From: UBA2289 sp041677365 | GTDB taxonomy: Bacteria > Bacillota_I > Bacilli_A > Izemoplasmatales > Hujiaoplasmataceae | Length of the DNA stretch: 5,771 nucleotides | NCBI GenBank assembly: GCA_041677365.1 | Contig: JBAYQC010000092.1 | Location: 1 to 5,771 of the forward strand | Reading direction: 5' to 3' | In this document: piece by piece, positions 1 to 5,762 of the stretch | Position numbering within the stretch: the first letter of the stretch is position 1 | How the letters are laid out: every line of letters begins with the position of its first letter | The notes under the pieces: model-generated | What the model was told of the DNA's origin: nothing | Seen by the model: only the letters and a program-made list of their open reading frames with translations | Databases searched by the model: none | Program-made: the position numbers and the translations under genes

Positions 1-23
1 AATATTTGTTTTTATTTATTTTA

Positions 24-40
24 TGATAATAGTATTATCA
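24..40. promoter_or_regulatory. 17-bp perfect palindrome, possible regulator site
   Basis: TGATAATAGTATTATCA has 8-bp perfect arms around a single central G. Each outer half, TGATAAT / ATTATCA, equals the half-site of the Bacillus-type Fur box, but that box has one base between the halves and this one has three. It lies upstream of a terminator and may therefore belong to the preceding gene or its 3' end. The site is AT-rich, so chance occurrence is possible. No T-tract follows directly, so it is unlikely to be a terminator. Confidence 0.25.
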
Positions 41-65
41 CAACTTTAACATTTTTTGATTAATT

Positions 66-90
66 ACTCCTCATTATTTGAGGTGTTTTT
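66..90 (+). terminator. Intrinsic terminator of an upstream gene
   Basis: CCTCA (69-73), a TTATT loop and TGAGG (79-83) form a 5-bp stem. It extends past one T-T mismatch by two more pairs and is followed by TGTTTTT. The stem is short, but it is the most GC-rich piece of this intergenic region and has a U-tract directly after it. It would end transcription of a + strand gene lying left of the window. Confidence 0.55.
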
Positions 91-112
91 ATTCAAAATT
101 ATTTTAATATAC

Positions 113-141
113 TTGTTGAAGATTAGTTTTAATGCTTAAAT
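113..141 (+). promoter_or_regulatory. Putative promoter of the diguanylate cyclase gene
   Basis: TTGTTG (113-118) serves as -35 and TTAAAT (136-141) as -10, exactly 17 bases apart, with a TG one base before the -10 (133-134, extended -10). The -10 lacks the conserved A at its second position, so this is weaker than the other promoters here. Transcription would start near 148, giving a leader of about 30 bases. An AT-only hairpin (137-144 with 150-157) would straddle the start point. I see no c-di-GMP riboswitch; the leader is too short for one. Confidence 0.4.
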
Positions 142-176
142 AAATTATCTTTATTTAGAAATGAGGGTGTCTGTCT

Positions 177-1715
177 ATGACTGTATTTCATTGGTTATTA
201 TATATATTTTTAGCTGTGCTGACACTAATACCATTAGTTAGAATAGATCTATTCAATGTTAGTGAAAAATACAAGACATTTAAATATTTGAGTATGGTGA
301 TATTTGTTTGGAGTTTAATCATTGGCCTCAGGATAGTTTTAACTAATTATACAGTTGTATATTATTTATCACTGACAATTAACCCCTTGATTTATTCCTT
401 CACTGTGCTTACGCTTATTTCAGTTATGCACTTTTTAGAAAAAAGAGTACCAAGAATCTTAAAAGTAATTTTTTTGACAATATTGATTTTGGAGATTGTT
501 CTTTCTTACACAAACGCATACCATCAGTTAATTTTGCAGATAGTCCCAGAAAATATTAGCAGTTATCAAGATTTACTTAATGCTGAATATGGAATACTGT
601 TCTACGTTCACACAGCTATTTGTTACTTAATATTAATTATTGGATTGGGATCAATAATTTTTAGATTCTACAGAAATTTAGTAAGGGATAAAGATATTGT
701 TCCTTTTGTGTTAATGATAGTTAGTTCTTTTTTAGGTATTGCAATGAATATTATTCATATCTTTGTTGTTGAGTTTGTAATTGATCCAACCTATATTACC
801 GTTGTTGCAGTAATAACCTTATTATATTTGATTTTCTTAATCCGGGATCTAAACATTATTTTAAAACTAGGAAATAACGAATTTATTTTGGATAATTTAA
901 GAGAAATATTTTTGTTAGTAAATCATCGTGGGATTATTGTGGCAGCTTCAGAAGAATTTAAGAATAGGTTTGATTTTACCTGCGACCACCAAGTAAGTTT
1001 CAATGAAGTTAAAAGAAAGATGTCAGAAAAAACAGTTATCTTTGAAGATTTCTGCTCAATAGATTCTAAGTTTGATAACTCAAAAACATATCTTAATTTG
1101 GTAGAAAGAGATATTAAACTTCCATTTTTAAAGCAAAAAGGCAAATTTTATATTTTTTATGATGATACAGATAATCAAAGGAATATTTTTGAGTTGAACT
1201 ATGTTATGACACATGATTTGATGACTAAGTTATATAACCGAAATCATTTCGAATCCTTAGAACCAGAAATTGAAGATAATTATGATAACTATGCTTTGAT
1301 AATGTTTGACTTGGATGGACTAAAATTATTTAATGACTATCTAGGACACGAAGCCGGTGATGAACTGTTAATTAGATTTTCAAAAAACCTTACTCACATT
1401 ACTAAGGATGACGATAATCTTACTGCAATTAGAATGGGTGGCGATGAGTTCTTGATGATTGCTATCAATAAGGACATGAATGATATTGAAGAATTAATAT
1501 ATGAATTAAAGAGTCTCTGTATAGATACTGATCCGTTAAAAAATATTGGATTTTCCTATGGGTATGCTCAAAACAACTTTTTGAATTTGCCTTTTAAAAG
1601 GGTTTTAAGAGAAGCGGACTTTAAATTATATTCAATGAAAGCTTCTAGAAGAGAACAAAAAGAAACCTTGACAAAATATCTAAAAAAATTTAGTAAAGAT
1701 AATTTAACTGGATAA
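177..1715 (+). CDS. Membrane diguanylate cyclase: 7TM sensor, PAS-like, GGDEF
   Basis: This 512-residue protein should condense two GTP into cyclic di-GMP at the inner face of the membrane, under control of an N-terminal sensor. Seven hydrophobic segments (about 5-23, 37-56, 60-85, 93-112, 139-165, 175-199, 204-223) resemble the 7TM module found in front of some histidine kinases and GGDEF proteins. A PAS-like stretch follows (about 233-330), then the GGDEF domain (about 340-500). Visible catalytic features are DLMTKLYNR (347-355, usual form D-LTGL-NR), FDLDGLK (377-383, metal Asp378), Asn386 and Asp395 for the guanine, and an intact GGDEF at 421-425. The product-inhibition I-site (RxxD ending five residues before the motif) is absent: those positions read D412-D-N-L415. 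The start is ATG 177, with GAGGGTG at 163-169 seven bases before it. The gene is flanked by terminators and is monocistronic. There is no EAL or HD-GYP partner in the window. The sensed ligand is unknown. The family call is firm; activity is inferred. Confidence 0.93.
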   Translation: MTVFHWLLYIFLAVLTLIPLVRIDLFNVSEKYKTFKYLSMVIFVWSLIIGLRIVLTNYTVVYYLSLTINPLIYSFTVLTLISVMHFLEKRVPRILKVIFLTILILEIVLSYTNAYHQLILQIVPENISSYQDLLNAEYGILFYVHTAICYLILIIGLGSIIFRFYRNLVRDKDIVPFVLMIVSSFLGIAMNIIHIFVVEFVIDPTYITVVAVITLLYLIFLIRDLNIILKLGNNEFILDNLREIFLLVNHRGIIVAASEEFKNRFDFTCDHQVSFNEVKRKMSEKTVIFEDFCSIDSKFDNSKTYLNLVERDIKLPFLKQKGKFYIFYDDTDNQRNIFELNYVMTHDLMTKLYNRNHFESLEPEIEDNYDNYALIMFDLDGLKLFNDYLGHEAGDELLIRFSKNLTHITKDDDNLTAIRMGGDEFLMIAINKDMNDIEELIYELKSLCIDTDPLKNIGFSYGYAQNNFLNLPFKRVLREADFKLYSMKASRREQKETLTKYLKKFSKDNLTG

Positions 1716-1732
1716 TTATTATCCAGTTTTTT
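1706..1732 (+). terminator. Strong terminator containing the cyclase stop codon
   Basis: AACTGGATAA (1706-1715) pairs perfectly with TTATCCAGTT (1719-1728) around a 3-base loop, and the run of six T spans 1727-1732. The 5' arm is coding sequence: its last three bases are the TAA stop of the cyclase. A ribosome at the stop codon would cover the arm, so termination could respond to translation. Confidence 0.85.
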
Positions 1733-1741
1733 ATTTGTTGA

Positions 1742-1770
1742 TAATCTTATGATATAATACTATAAGATTA
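1742..1770. promoter_or_regulatory. Inverted repeat over the promoter, candidate operator
   Basis: TAATCTTAT (1742-1750), 11 bases, then ATAAGATTA (1762-1770) form perfect 9-bp arms enclosing the -10 box of the membrane-protein promoter. A dimeric repressor bound here would block RNA polymerase. A repeat this long is expected about once by chance in an AT-rich window of this size (rough estimate), so its placement is the main argument. Confidence 0.33.
1748..1758 (+). promoter_or_regulatory. Extended -10 promoter of the membrane-protein gene
   Basis: TATG-A-TATAAT is a consensus extended -10 element (TRTGnTATAAT). The position 17 bases upstream reads TTTATT (1730-1735), a poor -35 lying in the preceding T-tract, so the extended -10 probably carries recognition. 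Transcription would start near 1765, leaving a leader of about 28 bases. Confidence 0.68.
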
Positions 1771-1792
1771 ATAACGAGGATTGAGTTAACGA

Positions 1793-2758
1793 ATGAATGA
1801 ACTAAGAAATAAACAAAGACAATTTAATCAAAAAATTATAGGGTTTAGCATACTGCTTTTAGCGGTTATATATTTTTTTGGAAAAGTTATTTTCAATACA
1901 GAAAGTATCACAGTAATAACATTAAGCGTGGCGAGTTTGAGTCTGTTTTTGTATGGTTATTATATAGTGTTTAAAGAGCAAATGGCTTGGAAAAAGATTA
2001 AAATAAATTTCTTAGATATAGACTTATTGTTTGTAGCATTAGCTGCAATCGCAACTTACTACATCGCTACAGTATTTTCACTTTCGGTTACAATATCATC
2101 TAGCATGATTGGTATTATTGGTTATAGTGTATTAAAAAAACACAGCTTTGCAATTTATTGTGGAAGTTTCGCAGGTATGAGTTCAAGTTTGATATTTAAC
2201 TTTTATGAAATGATGTTAATTGCCCTTTTATGTGGGATTATATTTATTATAATCAAGAATATGTTAAATGGTTGTGGAGGAAGGCTAGGATCAATAGCCT
2301 TTGCATCAACATTATTAGTCGGAACAATTTTTGGAAAGACTACTTTAAATGTTGATGCTAATTACCATATTTTATTGCTATTTCTTTCTGCTTTCTTAAG
2401 TATTTCTGCTGCCTATTTGTTAAGAAAAAAGTATAACTACTCTGTAGTTATGGCTTCAGCTTTACCGAGTCTATTATATGCGATAATTTTCGAATTATTC
2501 TTTAAAGACTTCAGTGTTTATCCGGCAATATTTTTTACTGCTAGTTTTGTAGGTATGGTTGATTTAAGAAGAATTCCTAACTTTAAATATATCCTAATTT
2601 TAGCGGTATTTATGACAATAATATTTTTTGTTTTTTTTAATTATTATAATGGATATGGTGGGAAAATGGGGATGTCAGCTTTTATAGCATTGATTAGTAT
2701 GATTGGTCTTAAAAGCATAGCAGGTAAAACAAAAAGATTTATTTTAAAACAATCCTAA
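1793..2758 (+). CDS. Polytopic membrane protein of unknown function, internal repeat
   Basis: I do not recognise this 321-residue family. It is very hydrophobic with about 12 membrane segments: two N-terminal (13-34, 38-60), five in unit 1 (75-96, 98-114, 118-133, 137-155, 166-182) and five in unit 2 (190-210, 215-236, 240-256, 264-283, 292-308). The units share landmarks in the same order: SFAGM (125-129) and SFVGM (251-255), then NGCGGRLG (159-166) and NGYGGKMG (286-293), each followed by an AF-containing segment. This indicates an ancient duplication, as in many transporters and channels. Basic clusters suggest cytoplasmic N- and C-termini. There is no signal peptide, nucleotide-binding motif or enzymatic signature. 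ATG 1793 is the first start after an in-frame TAA (1787-1789); the ribosome binding site GAGGA (1776-1780) is 12 bases away, rather long. It has its own promoter and terminator, so the neighbours give no hint of substrate. That it is a gene is near certain; transport is inference. Confidence 0.88.
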   Translation: MNELRNKQRQFNQKIIGFSILLLAVIYFFGKVIFNTESITVITLSVASLSLFLYGYYIVFKEQMAWKKIKINFLDIDLLFVALAAIATYYIATVFSLSVTISSSMIGIIGYSVLKKHSFAIYCGSFAGMSSSLIFNFYEMMLIALLCGIIFIIIKNMLNGCGGRLGSIAFASTLLVGTIFGKTTLNVDANYHILLLFLSAFLSISAAYLLRKKYNYSVVMASALPSLLYAIIFELFFKDFSVYPAIFFTASFVGMVDLRRIPNFKYILILAVFMTIIFFVFFNYYNGYGGKMGMSAFIALISMIGLKSIAGKTKRFILKQS

Positions 2759-2774
2759 ATCATAATGTTTGACC

Positions 2775-2810
2775 AAAAAAGACTTTTAAAAAATGTCTTT
2801 TTAATTTTAA
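2775..2810 (+). terminator. Intrinsic terminator after the membrane-protein gene
   Basis: AAAAAGAC (2776-2783) pairs with GTCTTTTT (2795-2802). The inner TTT and AAA can pair further past a T-T mismatch. The 3' arm is itself a T-tract and is followed by AATTTT. It lies 17 bases after the stop codon. The stem is AT-rich with two G-C pairs, so strength is moderate. Confidence 0.72.
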
Positions 2811-2839
2811 CCAGAAAGATGAGAAATTAAAACTTTTTT

Positions 2840-2850
2840 TATGGTATAAT
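2840..2850 (+). promoter_or_regulatory. Extended -10 promoter of the flavoprotein operon
   Basis: TATG-G-TATAAT is a perfect extended -10 box. The expected -35 region (about 2822-2827, AGAAAT) has no resemblance to TTGACA. The start point predicted about 7 bases downstream (near 2857) falls right at the ribosome binding site, which implies a leader of only about 12 bases. Confidence 0.68.
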
Positions 2851-2868
2851 TTTTATGAAGGTGAAGAT

Positions 2869-4098
2869 ATGAAAACAAAGAAAATTGTAGTTATTGGTGG
2901 AGGAGCCAGCGGTATCATTGCAGCCCTTTCAGCTAAAACTGAAAAAAATGAAGTCATTATTTTAGAAAAAAATAATCGAATAGGTAAGAAAATTCTTGTT
3001 ACTGGGAATGGTAGATGTAACTATACAAACATAACCTTAACTGAATTAGATTATAACCACCCTAACTTTGTTAAAAATATTTTTTCCCAGTTTTCAGTTA
3101 ATGAAACACTTGATTTTTTCGAACAGATGGGAATTATTGCTAAAATTGAAGAAGAGGGAAAAGCATTCCCGTTAAGCGAACAAGCATCAAGCTTTCTTGA
3201 TGTGTTTTTGTATGAACTAGAAAAAAGACAGATAAAATTAGTAACTAATTTCGATGTCAATAAGATTGTAAAAAGAAAAGAAACTTTTCAAATTATTAGT
3301 AAAGATAAAAATATTATTAATGCAGATAAAGTCATTATTGCTACAGGTGGTAAGGCAATGCCATTAACAGGTAGCGATGGTTCTGGTTATGATATTGCTT
3401 GTAGTTTTGGCCATAAATTGATTGATGTGTTTCCCGCTCTGGTAAAACTTAAACTTGATTCTCCATATTTAAAACAGCTATCTGGAGTAAAAATCAACTC
3501 ACAAGTTGATTTAATGGTTGATGGTAAAGTCGAACAAACTCAAAACGGAGATATTTTATTCACAAATTATGGAATAAGTGGACCGACAATTTTAGAGTTA
3601 AGTAAAAGAGCGAATGAATTATTGCTAGAAAATAAAGATGTTAAGCTTAGAGTTATTCTAGTTCAATCAGTTCCGAAGGCAAAAATCATTAATCGAATTT
3701 TCAATTCTTTAGGAAATCCAATTGATCAAACTTTAATTGGTTTAGTTAACAAAAGATTCATTAACGTATTAATCAAGGAAGCAAATATTGATAAAAATAA
3801 TACATTAGTAAAAAATCTAGATAAAAGTCAAATTTATAATTTAGTAAACTTATTATACGATATTAAGTTTAAGGTTATAGGAAGTCTTGGCTTTGAAGAA
3901 GCGCAAGTTACTTCTGGAGGAATAGATACAAACGAGATTAACTCGTCCACTATGGAATCGAAGATTGTAAAGGGAATGTATTTTTCTGGAGAAGTCATTG
4001 ATATCGATGCACGTTGTGGAGGATATAATTTGCAATGGGCTTGGTCAAGTGGTTATATAGCGGGGGAAAATGCTAGAGAGAGTGCGGAAAATGATTAG
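2869..4098 (+). CDS. HI0933/YhiN-family FAD-dependent oxidoreductase (BaiN/RdsA type)
   Basis: This is a soluble flavoprotein of 409 residues, a normal length for the family. It begins with a Rossmann FAD-binding motif, VVIGGGASG (7-15), with Glu33 at the end of the second strand to hold the adenosine ribose. Family hallmarks follow in order: GNGRCNYTN (46-54), the second dinucleotide motif ATGG (158-161), GISGP (235-239), TSGG (348-351), and the C-terminal FAD-contact block from FSGE (372-375) through DARCGGYN (380-387) to QWAWSSG (389-395). The family is variously labelled BaiN, aminoacetone oxidase or HI0933-like. Those substrate names come from single members, so the reaction here is unknown. 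ATG 2869 is preceded by GAAGGTGA (2857-2864), an excellent ribosome binding site. It is the first gene of a two-gene operon; its last 8 bases overlap the next reading frame. The family call is firm, the substrate open. Confidence 0.95.
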   Translation: MKTKKIVVIGGGASGIIAALSAKTEKNEVIILEKNNRIGKKILVTGNGRCNYTNITLTELDYNHPNFVKNIFSQFSVNETLDFFEQMGIIAKIEEEGKAFPLSEQASSFLDVFLYELEKRQIKLVTNFDVNKIVKRKETFQIISKDKNIINADKVIIATGGKAMPLTGSDGSGYDIACSFGHKLIDVFPALVKLKLDSPYLKQLSGVKINSQVDLMVDGKVEQTQNGDILFTNYGISGPTILELSKRANELLLENKDVKLRVILVQSVPKAKIINRIFNSLGNPIDQTLIGLVNKRFINVLIKEANIDKNNTLVKNLDKSQIYNLVNLLYDIKFKVIGSLGFEEAQVTSGGIDTNEINSSTMESKIVKGMYFSGEVIDIDARCGGYNLQWAWSSGYIAGENARESAEND

Positions 4099-5692
4099 GA
4101 TTAAAGAAGTAAAACTAAGTTTAGATCAAGCTTTGACCAAAAAAAATGAGATTGAAGAAATAAAAAAATATCTTAATAAGAAATATCAGATTAAAAGCAT
4201 AGATAAGTTAAACTTAGTTAAAAAAGCTATTGATGCGAGAAAGAAAAATAATTTACATTTTGTTTATACAATAGACCTTATTACTAATGATGAAAAAAGA
4301 CTTTTAGCGCTAAAAGACAAGGATATAAGTCTTTCTAAAAAAAATGATTTTGTAATTAATGATTTCGGTAATGTTAAGCTTAAACATCGACCAGTAATAG
4401 TAGGGTTTGGTCCCTCAGGTATTTTTGCAAGTTACTTACTTGCTATACACGGATTTGAACCAATAGTACTTGAACAAGGCTTAGATATAGATTCAAGAGA
4501 CCAAGCTTATAATAATTTTATCAAAACAAGAAAATTTGAAAAGTCAGCTTCAATTCAATTTGGAGAAGGAGGAGCTGGAACTTATTCAGATGGTAAGCTT
4601 ACCACATCAATCACAGATATTAGAACTCAGTTTGTATTAGAGACTTTAGTAAAATTTGGCGCTGATGAAGAAATTTTGTATTTTAGCCGACCACACGTAG
4701 GAACAGATCGTCTTAAAAATATCGTAAAAAGCATGAGAAAAGAAATTATTAGATTAGGTGGAGAGATCAGGTTCGCTTCTCAATTTACTAATTTTGACAC
4801 TGTTAATGATGAAATTTCTCGAATAACTGTAAACAACTCCCAAAGCATCTTAGTTGACTGTTTGTTACTAGGAGTTGGTCATAGTTCAAGAGATACTTAT
4901 GAATTATTGAGAAGTAAGGATATTAAACTTTCAAGAAAACCTTTTTCTATTGGGCTTAGAATTGAACATCCACAAAGTTTAATTAACGAGAGTCAGTATG
5001 GTAAGTTTGCTAATCATCCAGCTCTTGGAGCCGCAGATTATAAACTATCCTATCATGATGATTCTGGCAGAAGCGCTTATACGTTTTGCATGTGCCCGGG
5101 AGGTTATGTTATGTGTGGGACCTCTGAAGAAGAAGGTGTTGTTACTAATGGTATGAGTGAGAGCAAAAGAGATAATGTGAATGCTAATTCAGCAGTTCTA
5201 ATTAATATAAAAACAGATGATTTTGAAAATAAAGATGTGTTAGCTGGGATGTATTTTCAAAGGGATGTTGAACGGAAAGCTTATGTTTTTGGTGGTGGAA
5301 ACTATAATGCACCTATCCAATTAGTAGGTGATTTTTTAGCCAATAAGGTCTCCGTTGACCTAGGCAGTGTGAAACCTAGTTATAAACCTGGAACCACTTT
5401 TTCAAACTTTAATGATATTCTTCCTAATTTTGTTAACAAGACTTTAAAAAATGCAATTATCAGTTTTGATAAGAAAATTAAAGGTTTTGCAATGAATGAT
5501 GCAATTTTAACTGGGATAGAAAGTCGTTCGTCTTCACCGATAAGAATTATTAGAAATGATAATTTTGAGACCAATATCAAGGGTGTATACTCAATGGGTG
5601 AAGGAGCGGGGTATGCAGGAGGCATAATGTCATCAGCTGTAGATGGTCTAAGAATTGCTGAAACTATTATTAAAAACTTTTCTCCTGCTTAA
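4091..5692 (+). CDS. COG2509-type NAD(P)/FAD-dependent dehydrogenase
   Basis: A 533-residue flavoprotein from the start chosen here. An N-terminal domain of about 95 residues is followed by the FAD Rossmann motif VGFGPSG (104-110) with Glu128 closing the second strand. Next come GEGGAGTYSDGKL (158-170), RPHVGTDRL (200-208), GLRIEHP (288-294), CMCPGGYV (333-340), ESRSSSP (477-483) and the FAD-contact block GEGAGYAGG (503-511). This order is typical of the uncharacterised FAD-dependent dehydrogenases of COG2509; no substrate is established that I know of. An in-frame ATG at 4070 would add seven residues and make a 29-base overlap. I prefer 4091 because MIRI followed by a KL-L pattern is how family members usually begin. 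Neither start has a good ribosome binding site (AGAGAG at 4075-4080 for 4091; a GGGGGA only three bases from 4070), which fits re-initiation after the upstream gene, whose stop overlaps by 8 bases. Two A8 runs (4139-4146, 4337-4344) lie in the N-terminal domain. There are no Trp residues. Confidence 0.93.
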   Translation: MIRIKEVKLSLDQALTKKNEIEEIKKYLNKKYQIKSIDKLNLVKKAIDARKKNNLHFVYTIDLITNDEKRLLALKDKDISLSKKNDFVINDFGNVKLKHRPVIVGFGPSGIFASYLLAIHGFEPIVLEQGLDIDSRDQAYNNFIKTRKFEKSASIQFGEGGAGTYSDGKLTTSITDIRTQFVLETLVKFGADEEILYFSRPHVGTDRLKNIVKSMRKEIIRLGGEIRFASQFTNFDTVNDEISRITVNNSQSILVDCLLLGVGHSSRDTYELLRSKDIKLSRKPFSIGLRIEHPQSLINESQYGKFANHPALGAADYKLSYHDDSGRSAYTFCMCPGGYVMCGTSEEEGVVTNGMSESKRDNVNANSAVLINIKTDDFENKDVLAGMYFQRDVERKAYVFGGGNYNAPIQLVGDFLANKVSVDLGSVKPSYKPGTTFSNFNDILPNFVNKTLKNAIISFDKKIKGFAMNDAILTGIESRSSSPIRIIRNDNFETNIKGVYSMGEGAGYAGGIMSSAVDGLRIAETIIKNFSPA

Positions 5693-5700
5693 AAGCTTTT
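5672..5700 (+). terminator. Possible weak terminator after the flavoprotein operon
   Basis: AAAAACTTTT (5672-5681) can pair with AAAAGCTTTT (5691-5700) over a 9-base loop with one A-C mismatch. The 3' arm ends in TTTT and a T6 run follows at 5711-5716. The stem has a single G-C pair, overlaps the stop codon, and its T-run is displaced, so this is a weak candidate. Confidence 0.28.
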
Positions 5701-5731
5701 GTGCCAATTATTTTTTAATCTAAAGTTTATT

Positions 5732-5740
5732 TGCTATAAT
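5732..5740 (+). promoter_or_regulatory. Extended -10 promoter of the gene at the right edge
   Basis: TGC-TATAAT is a consensus -10 preceded by TG. The -35 position, 17 bases upstream, is TTTTTA (5712-5717), half matching consensus. Transcription would start near 5747, just before the ribosome binding site GAGGT (5750-5754), giving a leader of only about 16 bases. Confidence 0.6.
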
Positions 5741-5762
5741 AGTTTTTGCGAGGTATTTTATT

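Noticed and set aside
1..63. Possible C-terminal tail of an upstream + strand gene (one frame open to TAA 61-63, another to TAA 47-49)
   Set aside because: Twenty or fewer codons with no recognisable protein signal, and two frames are equally open. The terminator at 66-90 implies a gene nearby, but not which frame or whether it reaches this far.
137..157. 8-bp AT-only inverted repeat (TAAATAAA / TTTATTTA) at the cyclase transcription start
   Set aside because: Contains no G or C in the arms and is expected often in such AT-rich DNA; no function assigned.
113..176. c-di-GMP riboswitch ahead of the diguanylate cyclase
   Set aside because: The predicted leader is about 30 bases, and no GEMM-like paired elements or terminator-antiterminator pair are visible.
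923..1144. Minus-strand open frame of 73 codons inside the cyclase gene
   Set aside because: Shadow of a well-supported coding frame; no ribosome binding site or family signature.
2624..2638. T6-G-T8 tract as a phase-variation switch in the membrane-protein gene
   Set aside because: It encodes Phe/Val in a membrane helix, where T-runs are expected from Phe codons; no other sign of phase variation.
3051..3260. Minus-strand open frame of 69 codons inside the first flavoprotein gene
   Set aside because: Shadow of the real gene, which has conserved family motifs throughout.
3853..4035. Minus-strand open frame of 60 codons inside the first flavoprotein gene
   Set aside because: Lies opposite the conserved C-terminal FAD block; its composition follows that strand.
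5380..5625. Minus-strand open frame of 81 codons, somewhat hydrophobic
   Set aside because: Opposite the conserved C-terminal part of the COG2509-type protein; hydrophobicity is a by-product of antisense codons.
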